From Puffinus mauretanicus (taxonomy: Eukaryota; Chordata; Aves; Procellariiformes; Procellariidae), in contig JAJKFH010003229.1 in NCBI GenBank assembly GCA_023333565.1, forward strand, positions 3,508,001-3,572,000: 64,000 nt of DNA. Direction: 5' to 3'. Below are positions 38,201 through 53,200 of the stretch, piece after piece (the first letter of the stretch is position 1; each line of letters begins with the position of its first letter). The notes below the pieces were generated by a model. The model was not told where the DNA came from and did no database searches. It saw only the letters and a list, made by a program, of their open reading frames with translations. The position numbers and the translations under genes are program-made.

Positions 38201-41200
38201 CTGTTGTCCTTGTGTTGTTTGAAACAATTGAGCTACAGCTGCAAAGGCATCAGAACTGGGCAACTGTGGCACAGTAGGTACTGAGTTAGCAGTAACTTGA
38301 GGGGGCTCCGAAGGAACCTTTGCTGGAGGGGGCGGCGAACCTGAGAGTTTCATAGGAATAGAGAAAGCGCTATGTTACTCCAAAACATTCATCTCACTCT
38401 TCAGTGCATACATCTACCTCCTCAAAACAAGTACCTATCTACAATACTCTATTTAACCCAAAAAATCCTATCTAAACTACCCCAATTGCATATTCCATTC
38501 ATTTTGCCTTTAACTGCTCCATTCACTGTTCACACCTGCGCATTATATACACTAAGAAAGAAAACAAAGAAAAATGGCCTATCTGAAAGCTAGTCCGGCA
38601 TGGTATTTTAGATCACAACTCGATGTTTATAACTGTACAATTTTAGAAAAGTTAAGAGAAAAAACTATTACTCAAACAGTGTTAAGCAATGCGTATCAAT
38701 ACACTTAAAATGTTAATTCTGGTTACAAAGTTCTGGACTCATTCTTTTGGATGAATATTTCAAATCAATCATCTAATGGTTCACTTTAAGAGCAACTGAG
38801 TTTCTCTTAGTATTTTCTATTTTTCAGCAGTAACTGAACTTTTGCTGAAATGTCTGGTGATAATTAAAGGTTTTTAAAAAGTATTTCTCAAGCAACACTT
38901 TTTCTTCGATAAAGTTTGTTCACATGTCACTTTTGCATAGGCACAAGCCAAACCTGCATCTGATAGATAAATCCTCCTACCATAAAAATAATTTTTACTA
39001 ATTCTTCCAGGAAAAGACTCCCATTTCCACTGAGCTTTACTAAAACTGAGATCACATTTTAAGACATGCTATTAGCTTTGTTTACACATGCAGCTTTCCC
39101 ATTCTCTTTGCTTTAGATTACAATGCTTTTTTTTAATAAACATTTTGCCAGTACAAATTAAATTAGCAGTAATACCATCAATTCCTACATGCTGTGAGCA
39201 AGTAACTATTCTTTAGCAAATGTATTTTAATGGACTACTATAAAACTGTATGAGAGAGAGTTAAAAAAACCCCACAGATAGAAATATTTTTTAGTTTGAG
39301 ACACTAAGCAAGTATGTTTGCCTCACAATACCAACTTCTTTAAAGCCATTCATCTGTTTGCAGTTTAAATAACTGCCATGTCGACATGCAGCAAGCAGAG
39401 ATAAACATGTTGAATATCTTCCCAGAAGTCAGATGCTACATAAAAATACTGCAAAAAGATATGTGATTGTTTTTAAATATAAATTAACTCCCAAATTATT
39501 TCCTGTATATATTCAGAAGGATATTTGCCTGCTCAAGGGCAAAAATTTGCATTTCTCTCTCTCTTTTTTTGGCTAAACAGATTCTATTTCACATAATGCA
39601 TTAATATATTTATTATTACTCATTAGCATATTTATTTCAGGGCCAAATTATCCCCTCTGAGCATCTGAAATCAGTAATTCTGTACACGAAAATCTATGCA
39701 GAAAGCACCCAACCTGTTAGCTACTAGTGATGAGACAAAGATGGAAAAATAGTGCCACTCACCTGTCATATCAGAACGAAATTGTATAGCCACCAGTCTG
39801 CACCCAAGCTCAGATGCTAAGACATTCCCTTCCCCTGCCCTGCCATGTTTATAAAACATGTCAATAGGATACGCTTTCCTAAACACAGCTGGAGGCGATT
39901 TCACTTACACTATTGTGCATCATTATTTTGTTGTCTGTCACCACACCTCACTCACTCCATTACATTTTTTTGCCAGTCCTACTCCAACACACATGACTGC
40001 AATAAATAAGGAGGTTACCAAAAGCTAAGTCTGAAATATAGAGTGCAAACTCAAAAAGAAGTCCCTCCAGAGAAAGAGAGAATTGTGGTATGCATATTCT
40101 CATCCACAATTCGGTAACCTCACTACCAGCTTTTTATGTGGCACAAAATAGGTCAGTGAAAACATTGTGGGCAGGCCGTCATTACTTTACTCTTTAGGTC
40201 AGTGGTTTTCAACCAGTAGCCCGTGTAAAAGCCTACTGCCAGGCATAAATTTACTGTTCAAGAATTTGGATTTGAAACACCAGTTAAAATGTTTTGGGGC
40301 TGCATATTGAAAGAGACTGATACCTGTTGCTTTCAGATAGTAAGCTGATTCAAAGAAAGATGAAACTCTTAACATGTAAGATCACGCTTTACTTATCCAG
40401 ATGCTAACAATAAAAAAAAGGACATCAGAATTATAAAATTGAGAAACAACAGAAAAATATTTCACACCAAAAGAAAAAAATTAAAGATTTTTTTTAAGAG
40501 GGGACATTGAAGTCATCTGTAAGTAAAGTGTGCACATATGTATGTACATGTGCATACACGATATAAATTTCAGATATTTTCCAAATAAGTGTTCACATTC
40601 TGATAATTTCTGAAGTACGGTATCAGCATTTATTTAGAATGAGTTCAGCTGCTCCACATAATTGTGATAACAAAGTTGAGTTTATTAATATGCTGCTGTT
40701 GAAACTAATAGTAGGCGCTTTAATGTGAAAGCAAACAAGGTATTATCAGTCGCTCTTTTAAAAGAAAAAGTTATAATGTCATTCATACCTTCATTATTAG
40801 TAGCATTTTCTGTCATTGGTGCAGTGGCAGTAGTTCCTGCTGCCATATCCAGAAGAGGTTGAATTATTTCAATTTTAAATACTCCATTTTTCTGCCAAAG
40901 GTTCAGGACACGGACTATTTTACTCTGTTGAAACAACAGCAAGCATCAATGCTAAATACAACTTTCCTAATTCATAAACTCCAAATTTATCTTCCATACG
41001 TTGAGACGAAAGGTTTGACAGTATAGGAGTTTAACATAATCAGGCATACCTCTTTAACAACTCCTATGTTGTCACATAGGTCAGCAAGACATTTTACATG
41101 GCAAAGATAAAAACTGCCAACTTATTTTTCTATCCGCTTTAATAAAAAGCAACTTCTGCCATTTTTCTAAAACTGTTCTGGCCAGTCAAAAAATCCAGGT

Positions 41201-44200
41201 TTGATATACAATAGAGGAGGTCACATCAGCCCCACCAGTTCTTCACAGATGGTCAGAAAGGGGTGAAACAAACAACCAATGTGGCAAGAAAGAAAGAGAA
41301 AATGAAGATGAGCTTGAAAACCCTAATGAAGAGAGGGGCAATTAGACCATAAAACACTAGAACAAAGCTTTAAAGTTAGATAGAAGATTGTTTGCTTGAA
41401 TTTTTTTTCTACTAACCCAACCACTTCTATGTTGACACCAGAAAACCCATCTCCATCATTATTCAAAAGATCCTGATCACTGCAGGAAGATTAAATTAGA
41501 ACCTCTGATTGTCAGCTGTTATTTTAAGCTCATTTCTTTTTTTAACATTAAGAACAATGAAGCTTTCAGGAACAAGCTGGAAGTCTTTCCCTCTTTAGCC
41601 CAGCATTAAACAGTAATATCTAACTAGCTATGCTGCTTCAGTTGGAACATGCAAGCAGGTAAAATTCAGAATACATGTTATATTGACATACCTGTCCTTT
41701 TTGTATACTTAGTCATCTGACTTGCACACATATAGGTTTTAAATATTTTTTCTACTGTAGCTGCTAAGAATGAATCGATTCTGTTCCTTCTTGTTTCAAC
41801 AATAAAATGCCTTACTGTGACTCAGTTATATACACCCATGCAAATCCACCTATACTTTCATAAGCTAAGCGATTATAAAGAATTTCACAAAATGTCTTCT
41901 ACAATAAGATCAATTAGAGATAAACCTGAAATGGCTATTTTTTAATAACACTTTGGTGTGAAAAGCAGTTAACTTCAAAACAGCAGCATTTTTTGACTTG
42001 GGGTATTCTATCCCTCCAGTAGACTTGAAAATAATATGAAGGCCAAAAAATGAATAAATTTAATACTCTTGTTTGCAGTCACATATTAATCTTACAGAAA
42101 GGCTGTTAAAAAAAAAAAAAAAGTAGTATCATTCTCTCTGGATATCAACCATAGTTGTTGTGTATCTGCAGATCACTTTTTGTTTAGGTACTGGAAATTC
42201 ATTAAAGCAAGCATGTTATAAATAGTATTATTCCCCTAGTGGAAAGCATCTTAATTATTTTAGCTGTGAGATATCAGGTAGTTCCATAAAGGAGATGGAT
42301 AGTCTAATTCATTTAGATGAACAAAATGGTAACCACAAAGACAGAAAGAAGAAGGGACTGCTCTATTTCACCAGGGTATTAACCCAGAAGCTCCAGAATA
42401 TCAGATTCAAGGCCTAAAGGTCTAAATGTTCCACATTAGAAAACTACAGAGCATCAAAGCTTTTGAAAAGCTTAATTAGAAAGTTAGGGGAAAAGTCAGT
42501 TAGAAAAAGAGTATTTTGCTCTTACAGTACTACAATTAAGAAAAAGAGTGAGTAGGTGATTTTCTGGACACCAGCTGGTGACTTCTAAAACACACTTATC
42601 TTGGGAGTCTTTTGAAATTGTTCTGACAGAGGGCACAACAGCCATCTTCGGTTGGTAGCAACCTGGACCATCATGAATTCAGGATACTTTCTGAGCCTCT
42701 GTTTTATCAGCAAGTACAGCAAAACTAAGAAAACCGAGGCGTTATACCAGTCTTGACAATAGAGAGCAGCAATGAAATTCTGAAGTATGGGATTTGTAAA
42801 GACTGAAGAAATAAACATGATGATTTTCTTAGAAAATATTTGGGAGCAGAACCTTCATGGCCTACAACATCAGAGTTTCTCCTATAATACTTTCTTTTTG
42901 TGGGAGACACCACCTTCCATAGCAAGTTTTCCTGAAGGAGCCTCAAAGAAGAAAAGTTTTGGCATAGTCACACTCACTGCTGAGGTGTCTGCATAGGCAA
43001 AACAAAACCAATGAAGTTAGGCAAAATAAATATTTTAACTAGAACTTTCCTTTAACTATCGCCTTTGATAATCTTTCTCAGCATGTTTTACCATTTCATG
43101 TAATAACATTCACTACCATGGAAATAGAGAATCACCAAATTAGCTTTCACGTAAGTAGAAACAACAAAGTAGCACTGTTACCAATTCACAACAACACTTG
43201 AGAAGTTATAGTCATACCTTGTCTTCAGATGGACAGAGATACAAATACTGGAATGTGGCAGTAATATTTTTAGAGAATCTTGGCCCGAAAACATCTTTGT
43301 CCGTTCCAAACTGGTGACGAGACTGACGAACAATAGAGTCAATAACGTACAATCCAGGGACTTTATATTCTGGTTTGCACTGAAAGCATAAAAATATTCT
43401 CCATTATGCAGTGATACTAGCAAGGTAACACGCATTCACCTTAGATCCCTACGCAAAACCTATACTTAGTATTCCTGGGTAGAAAAAAAGATAATGTTAA
43501 TTTGTTTTGTGTAGAATTCTCTTAGTGCTTTACTTTTATTTTGTTTATAGAAACGGAAAAGAAAGGAAAAAAACATGCTGTAACATTTGGGACACAGTAA
43601 ATATACCTGGATAGCTTGAAGCAGCCTTTATCTTCTCAGTCACTGCTTTTAAAATACCTTTAGCTTGACAACAAGTGACCGCAACAACAGGTCTACTACG
43701 TTACAGTACAGACTGTCACAATTCTGCTGTCAAGCTACCTCACACTCAGTGCACTGAACTACTTTCACCAACTCTATTCTCCAGAATTTAATGCACAGTC
43801 CTTCTCTTTGGAGATCTCTGAAGGACTCTGAGTGAAAAAGAGTATTTTCCTGCCCAGAGGAACTTACTTTAGGCAGCACGATAGTTTGGTTTTAGTGAGT
43901 ATTACATTCTAGCCTGTTGTTCTACATGCCTAGGCAAGCATGAAAATGTATTTTTCTGAAAATATGTATTATCTTAGCCAGTGAAAATTAATTTGAAGTT
44001 CAGTACCTCCAGTTTCCTCCCCAGTTGCTGGGTAGAGGAGGAAGGGGTTTCACAATTCCCCCCCCCATCTTAATGTACTATGGAAAACTAAAATGAGGAG
44101 ATTATTATACAGACAAAGAGATACCAAAATGTATAAAATCCTAACAAAACAGAATTTTCTCCCTCAATCCTTGAATAACAGAAGCCTTTTTGGTTATTTA

Positions 44201-47200
44201 CTAGCATTATTAATAGTATCTAGTAACAGAGGCAGACAATACCTTTATCAGTAGATTATTTTTTATTTTTTACCTTTTTGATAAACTTCTCCACAATCTG
44301 GACAACATGCTTGTAGAGCTGGAAAATAAATACATAAATTAATTTATCATCTACTCAACGGTGGCGCATCATTTTAGAAGTATTTTAACTCTTTGTGCTT
44401 ACTACCATTTAGAGAAGACTACAAAATACTGTAGTCACATTCTAAAAAGAAATATGTTATCAAGCTAAGTTAATCAAGCACAGAGAAAAAGATTTCACGG
44501 GGGGAACAGGCAGAAACAAGCCTTCCTTTCTGTCAGAAATGCGTCAGTGTGTACACAAAAGACATACTGCTTCTAGAGTATTAGTGAGAGCTTTCTCGAT
44601 TCACTTTCTAAGCAAGTCTGCTATGCTTTAATATGCTAAGGTGCAGTTGCATCCTGCAACATGCAAAATTTTATTACATAGAAATCACAACACCCTAGTG
44701 GGTGTAGCATTAAAAAACAACGATTCAAAAAAATCAAGCTGGCATTATGCTACTAGTCTAAAACAAAGAGATGATATTCACCACCCACTTGTTTCTAGAT
44801 AACATTCTTAATGCCAACTAGAATAAAGCATCCATGAAGCTAAGACTGGGAAATCCAGAGATGCATTTTCTTAGAAGTAAAATAATGAGACATTGCTACT
44901 GTTACGGTTTCATGTTTGTTCTGTTGTACCTTACCTTAATAGCTTTAATGGCAGCTTTTGTGATGAGAATCATTTTTGCTCGGGAAATAGGAGGTTTCAT
45001 CTCCATCAGTGAAAAGAGCTAAACAGAGAAAACAAATAATAGAAATGTATTCTGAAGTTAAAGCAGTTAACAAAAAAGACAACATTTCAGACAACTGATT
45101 GATTACTGACATTCCATACTATGTATCGCCACAATGCTGGCTGGCCTTTGAAACTAGAATAACATGCAGATCTTTCTAGGCAATGTTCAAAGCTACCTTC
45201 CTTGTGAACTAACCCATATTCACTGATTCACCAGATTTTGATAAGGCTGCTGTCAAAATTCCATTTGTGTCTAAAAATCAGCATCTGCTAACTTACGGTA
45301 CAGGCACTACTAACTTACGGTATGGGAACTTGCTATTTTACAAAAGCAATATAAGCCAGAAATAACTGCAGTTTGATTTAAATTAGCCTGAGTATCTGCT
45401 TACCAAATAGAAATATTAGGATGGCCCTACAGATAGTCAGACTGACATAATCCTATAATCTTAAAATAATGTGCGTAAAAGTATGACAACTTTCATCCGT
45501 CAAGGCGATCAAATCAATACTAAGTTTTCAAATTATCCCACTATATACAGGCATTGCAAATGTCTTTAATGGAGATGTTTACCGTTTTGCTACGACCATA
45601 CCATATTATTATTAAAATTAACTGCACCAACTGTTTTGGAGAATCGTCTGCACTATTCTCCATACTAACATCACCCAGTGGAAAAGTAAATTTCTCAAGG
45701 ACAAAGTTTTCATAAGTTACTAGTCTTTATAGACGACAGTTTGAGGCATTTTGTGAACCCAACTTACAGAATAATTCTGATCTCATTTCTATAAACAGAC
45801 CAGGCACACTTTTTCAGAGAGTTTTAATCATATCAGAAGTTAAGAGGAGAGCTATTCTGTTAAGACCATTAAGCACAAAAAGGGATTCTGCAGTGCTAGA
45901 TTTAAATACTTTTTTTTTTTTAAGTCTGAATTCACAGAAAGCATATTCTATATTCAAAACATGTAGGATACAGGTAGGATGTTCAGCTCTACAAATCTGA
46001 AAGTGTGACCCTAAGCAAAAAAAAAACAAACTTCATTTTCACAAACAGCATCACCATGACTTACATCTCATGTGTGAGGAAATTTATTCCAAAACACTTG
46101 CAAAAAGAACCTAGGTATTCAGAAAAGACACCGCTCTGTCTTCCAGTATTGGACCATAACTCTGAAAACAATTATTAGCTTCACATTTCAGAAACTGAGA
46201 GAAACTAAAACTTGCACACAGAACCGTCAGAGCTGATGAAACATCCGTGAAGGGCTGAACACAGAAAGCTGAGGCAAGAGGGATACGTTTTCCGCAGGAC
46301 CCCAGCACCACCTGAACAGCGTGACATTCTTATTGTACTTTGCTTCCTGTAGAGCGTTTTAAGAGAGTAGGGAAATAAGGGATTTGGGGAGGTTTGTCCT
46401 AGAGTTCAACAGTCTTACAGTCTGGCACTCATAAGCATGCATGCACACACACCAGAAGACACCAAAATCCAGTGCACATTTCACCACTTTCCAGACCACT
46501 CTGCCTACTCTGGATCTACAGTGAATTCTATATACTCCATAAGCTGCTGTTGTAATTTCACGTTGTAAAATAACAAGTTGCAAAAACTACACCCTATGCT
46601 ACGCTATGTTTTTACGACGTACTGTGCACACTTCTGTTCTACTAGCCATTAGACGTGGAAGCATAATCCACATTGGCTTGTCAGGACCATCCTCTCTTCT
46701 CCAATCTTCCTTCCCATCTTCCAAGCAGAAAGAGAAGCCAGGACATCCCAGTACTACTTTTTAATTCCTCCTTCTATATCACGGCTCATGGTTAGGTGCT
46801 CTGCTTCATTAAATATTATTCTCTATTCTTCCCATAAACTTACCTTCCTATCTAAGCTGTGGCTTACTAAAGATAGAATCATTCTATTGTCATGATTTGT
46901 ACAGTGCAAAAAACCATGGAGATCTTCAACATTTCCTACACACACATAATCATTTTTACCTTGAAATATTCCCCACAAATCATAGAAAAAATGGTTTTGC
47001 ATTACATAATTTGATTTTGCTCTTCACAATAAAGAAAAAATAAAGCCCTTGAATACTATAAAATATAGTCAATTATTTGCCACAAAGCAAAATAAGAGAA
47101 TAAAAGTATCTTCATTTGACAGCATAATGGAAAGTAAGTTCTCATTTAAAAAAAAATCTCTTATTTTTCTATTAATTTAAAGTTCCAAGACACTTGTGAG

Positions 47201-50200
47201 GTGACAAACTTACATAGATTTATCCACTGTCTCAGTTAAGGAAAAAAACAATGCAGAAGATAAAAAAAATTGGCCAAATATTTAAAGGCAAGTAGAGCGA
47301 TAACAAGACTTTCAGCAATACAAGATGAAAGCCTTACACCAATAAAATACAAAGAGTAAGCAAGAAGGTATTTACTTTCTTAATTCGATTCCTATTCCAG
47401 GAGATATGAAAGAAGAAAAATTGTCCTTCAAGATAGTGGCAGCCAGATACCTTTTCCAACACCAACATCAAGTGAAGACCATGACTTTTCACTACTAATC
47501 TCCATAAAAGGCAACTTCTAGAGCCAGAATGTTTGAATTTTAAAGCTGTTCAAGCTGTAAGACATACTTCTGCTAACATCCCTCCTTGCTGAGAAATCAC
47601 AGTATGGACAAATAAAAACTGTCAGATAAAAGACAGAAGGAGAGAAGTATCTGTGAGTTGACTTGTTTTTTAAAAAAAGCTTAATTTCAATTTCGAATTA
47701 TATTTCTTCAGAATAAGTGCAAAAACTCTTGATGAACAAAGTCACTGCTATTATTAAAACTCAGGAAAATCTGTTTTAAGAGGTAATGAAAGACAGAACC
47801 AGGAAACTGGGAAAGATCATAGCAGGACAGAAGATGATAATAAACAAGTGGCAGCAAAAAAAGAAGTGTCTTAAAAGGTATCCCAAGAATGACATTGCAA
47901 CCAGGGGAAAAATAAAAAAAAAATCCAAGGAGAAAGAAACTGCCAGAGGGCAGGAAAAGGGAAATCAGCTAGATGCACTAAAGTAGCCAGGAAGGATACA
48001 ATAAAGAATATGGTAGCTTGGAGAAGTCATTAATTAAAGAACACGAAAGGATGAAACTTAGGCTAATAAGGCAGGAATAAACAAGAGCTGTGGAAGAACA
48101 GGATTGAGCAGATCACTGTAAATCGTTCCTTTGCTGTTACAGCTGGGCAACAGCAACAAAAACATAGTAAAAGCAATGAGGTCAGTACACACAGATATTT
48201 CCCGCGCAGGATGAACTACAGCTGAAACATGCATCAAATCGAGATGCAAATATTTTTATATATAAATATATATGCACACATACATATATATACACATATA
48301 CATATATGCGCATATATATGTGTGTGCGTGTATATATACATATACACGTATTCTGCCCTCTCTTCACACACACCCCCATCATTATCTCTTGGAATAGCGC
48401 ATCAAAACTTTGTTGCCGTTTTAAATTTTCGTAAGATTTTAGAATACCAAATGACTATTTTAAAGCTGATTCTTATTTAATTTTCAGTATCATAGTTACA
48501 TGTGTCAAAACCATGTTTTAAAGACGGGTAAAATCTAAAATTTAACAACCTTACTAGTTCCTCGTGGATTTTCACTGTTAGAAGGGGAAACTGTTCAGTA
48601 AGATGCCCATGTACACTTGCATATGTTCAATTAGACATGGATCTTTCATACACATTTCCCAAACCAATATATGAACCCCCCGCCCCTATTTTCAGAGGAC
48701 CATCCTTCCAATAATACATCTAATTCCTCAAAGGGCACCATGTTCAGCTCAAGAAACAATCTAGACACAAAAACTTACACTTTATTTAAAAAAAATAAAG
48801 AAATGTGATGGATGTTACAAAGGCAATGATAATTTGCAGCTTGAGAGTGTTTCCAATGTACTGCCTCACAACAGGAGCCTGTCCCTGGAATGCTCTGCCC
48901 TGTAAAGCTTGACCTGCTAGAAATGACTTGCTGTTTTTATCGACCATAACTGGATGTTTGGAGGAAAAAAAACAGCTCCTAGTTGTTCCCTACCTTCCTT
49001 CCCCATATAGTGACACCACTGGCTAAAGAAAAAAGCAGGAGTTTAGCTCTGCCTCGATTTCTACTGCCCACTTTCCCCAATCCATTTATTTGGCAATGAA
49101 AACCAAACAGGGTACCCCGTTCACTAGGATGGGGGGGTACCATAGGGCGAGAGACAGCAGGGGAAAAGAAATGAAGTGAAACTTCATTTTTACGTAAGGA
49201 CTAATTAATCCGAAGACTATTTAAGACATGTATCTTTATTCAGTTTTGGTAATTTCAATAGTTTAAGAAGAATTGCCTCCTGCTGTCTGCGTAGATTCTT
49301 TCATACACAAGGAAAAACCGATGTAGAAAAATTAGTAGAAAGGCTTAGCCACAAAATGTTATCAAAATCATTAAGGCAAAGGTCATAAGAAAAACTTTCC
49401 TATTTCAGTTATAATTGCCTCACCTGTTGAAAGTAGTATGAAAAAAACACACTTTTGTTTTACACAAGCTCTAGCTTAGGATACAATTTCAATTTAAGAA
49501 TTTCCAAACATTTCTGGAACCTCCCTCCTTATGTTTGAAAGTCTGAGCACTGTAGCTGCACATGTTTTTAAAAGCACCATGTTTTTAAAAGGAATCATTT
49601 CTTTGTTGCTCCGTAGCAACCCATGTACTACTACAAAAAAGCAGAGGTATTAAAGAGCCTACTAAACTCAAGCCACAATACAAACTATTGATTCAAGAGT
49701 ATTTCCGCATACTTTTCACAACAGTATGGAAGTACAGGATAAAATATCTATAAAGCCAAGAACCTCAAAGGCAGAAAAATCACCTGCTCATTTTCAGGCT
49801 AATAAATGCAATTAAATAACAAAGATGAGCCACTCATTAAACCATAGCAGATAGCAAAAGGGAGACTAACCACATTGCCTGCTATTTAAAGAGCAAGCTA
49901 GTAACCAGCCCCAAATTAAAATTCAATGTAAAGTATAGAAGTACTATAGAAAACACGTGGCAGCAGTGGCCTAAGAAAGCCTTCCAACTCAAACTGTATA
50001 ATCTGCTCCAGTTCATAAGCCCTAGGTGAGTTGTACTAGGAGGGGTGGGTAACGGGAGAAGGAATAGCATGATGGCCTTTAGTTTTCAGTCTTTCAAGGA
50101 GCAAATTATTAATTTCTGCCATTCTACAATTAATGCCCTTTGAGGGTCTATTTTGCACAGAAACCTGAGAACTACGGGTTTTTGAAGCAAAGGGGAGAAC

Positions 50201-53200
50201 CACTCTTTTCAAATTCACCCACAGCCTTACCTTAGAACCCTAAAAAGACAGCATGTCTGGGCACAGCACGTCTTCAGAACAAGAACAAGTTGAAATGTAG
50301 GAATACCATCAGCTTCACTTCATTACTGAATTCATTACAAGAAAAGCAAAACCAGACAGTGATGCGTGCATGCCAGTAGAGAAGGAATAGGGGTGCCAAG
50401 GGAAAGACATAAGACACGTGGTCAGAGAAAAAGGGTAAGCTCATACACTTTCCAAACTACTAGGAAAGAAGTGAGAGAGTGTCATCCAGTGAGACTTATC
50501 CTGTTGGCACAGAAGGAAAAAGATCAGGCTTATATCCTTTGGGGTGTCTCGAGCTTGATGTATGATCTTAAGTCTATTTATCTGTTTTAAGCATGAGATA
50601 ACATAGTAGGAAGGTAAAAATACCTTTTAAGACTTGAACTGACTTCCCTGGCTTTGCTCTCTTACTGAAGTTTCTTTGCCATAAAAAGGTCTCTTTATTT
50701 ACAAATAAAGAGGTACAGCTCCATTTTATATACTTACTAAATAAAACGCACAGAAAAGAAGCAGCACAGATAGAAGCATGATCTACTGAAAGAAACACAG
50801 TGTTTAGTGATTAGTGGATATCGAGCACGCAGGTCATTGTTACAATACTCTCATTCAATCTTCCCTTCTCCAATTCTCACAGAGCAGTCTAACATGCCCT
50901 CAACGGTTTCATCAAGTCTTATGTGCTCAAGAACATTTCTCTAGGCAGGCTCCATACACACATATGACACAGTCAGTACTCTGTACATTCATTCTTTTTT
51001 TTTTTGGAATGTATTTTATTTATGCATTTAGAATCCACCCGATACAACCAAACTACAAGTCACTTTTAGACGTATAATTGTAGTTATTTGTTCATGTGCC
51101 TACAGAAAAAAAAGGATGATGGAAGACGCAACTAACAAGCACAGATACCATACTATTTTGTTAGGAAAACACCATTACTATTAATGCATGATCAGATCTT
51201 TAAAAGGTCAGATGTTTTAAAAAATACACACGGGTCCAAAGAAAATCTGTTAGCCACATACATTTTCCTTCCCCTATAAAACTCATTGCTTCTTTTCGTC
51301 TTTAGGTCCCCACTCTTCCCTGAGCTACTAAGAAAAGGAGAAAGATAATGATGTCTACTAAACTTCTGTCACTAAGCTATGTCTCAGAGGATCAATGTAA
51401 GTTTAAAATTCTTGACCATCAGCTGTGAAGCATACCAAGTGCTGCTGAAGGTAAGAGATCACCATAAAATTCATGGCTGTCAGGCTACATTCTTTGGAAA
51501 ATAAAGTGAGATTTAAATTTGACCAGATATGAACCCCAGGCAATGAAGCTAAATAGTATTTCATCAACTAAGCTACTTCTGTGGCCTAGAAAGATCATTC
51601 ACAAATTCTGAATCACTGGGGAGAAACATCTTTACAAAGACACTCATATGAAAATGACATCATAAAAGTACACAGAATAGAATTTTGTTTTCTACACAAG
51701 TGTTTTTGAAACTTACCTGCCTCTTAGGATCAGTGCTGTGCTCTTAAGTCCAGCATGTCTCCCGAAAAGGTGTTCAACTCATTTCTTCTCTTACCAAGAA
51801 TCTTTACTAGAATGTCACAGCTTTCAATATTCCAGGAAACAGTCCAGAAGCAACAGACACAGCTTTCAGGATCACAGCGATGATGACCCTTCAATTACCG
51901 TTATACAGTCATAAAAGCAACAAAGCAACTTCCATCCCAAAAGAGCTGCACACTACTTCTGCGGTAATTTCAGTCTGAGTCTCACAATTTAAAAAGGGGA
52001 CTAAATTCACTCTAAAAGTCTATAGCACCCTCCTATCTTTCTCTCCCTCCAAATAGCATTTGAACTGCTGCTTAAGCACTCTCCCAGGACATATGGGAGG
52101 CAGCACTGACTTAAAAATACAGCCTATTGCACCTACTGGAATATGGAAATCATTTTAGGCAGCTACAACAGGTAGCAGCTTTCACTGTTTTCTTAGAGAC
52201 AAAGGGTGCCAAAATGCACAAAAGACCACGTTAATCTTTCCTCCAACCAGACATTGGTAGCTGTGTCCTTGCTGCTTTGCCTTACAAGAGAGGGAGTCTA
52301 ACTGGGGTTCACAAGTTCCAGTAACTGCTGAAGAACCACTGTGAAGGATATCCTGCTAACCTCTATTTATAGGACCTGGGGAAGGGAGGGGAAGAACAGG
52401 GAGCAACAGATTGTAATAGAACATGCAAAATGAAGTCTTACCATTAGCACAAGATAGCTATACTAGATCAAAAATACAACTGTCCAGTTCACTGAATATG
52501 GATAAATCGTAAAGAAGAAAGCTGCAGCTCTAACTTTAAAAGAAACAGCCTGCAAAATATCTACCCTGTTTGTGATCTAGGCACGCTTAAGTGGGATATC
52601 GTTTCAGTGGTACAGATTAACTATGACCAACCTGAGACACATGATTAAGTGAATGTACTGCATTACTCAATACAAATATAAGATTACAAAATAGGAAACT
52701 TGACTTTATTCTACTTCCAGCAGCAAGACTGTGAAGAAATTTATATTTCTAACTTTTATAACCAGTGAACTATCCCTCAAGTTTTTCAGGTTAAAGAAAA
52801 GGAAACACATATCCCCTAAATTAAAACATGACAAGGATTAAAACCTTTATAAATCACGGCGGATGTATGGTTTTGGTGGTTTGGGGTTTTTTTTTGGTTT
52901 TTTTTAGAAAAATGTTTATCTGTTTTCTTAAAAACATAACAAAGTTTTGCACCATTATCAAGTTACCTTTTGTGATTTACTTATACTGTACTATTAATTT
53001 AACACAACATATACACCTAACATTGTAACTCATTCTTCTAGGATATAGTTTGAACTAATTTCCTCAGGGAAAATATACTATACTACATAACTGCCATTTC
53101 CCACCTATTCAGTTGGTAATACCTGCTCAGAGTACAGTTGGATAAAAAGAAAGCAGCAAACTTGTTTGGTCAATACAAAAAATGTGCATGCTCCTGTAGA

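Larger units (their letters stand above)
40925..44934 (-). other. SCAF4: SCAF4 introns 4, 3 and 2
   Basis: Introns 40925-43217, 43380-44273 and 44319-44934 separate exons 5, 4, 3 and 2. A run of nine C lies at 44058-44066. Otherwise no recognised repeat or RNA gene. Confidence 0.9.
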
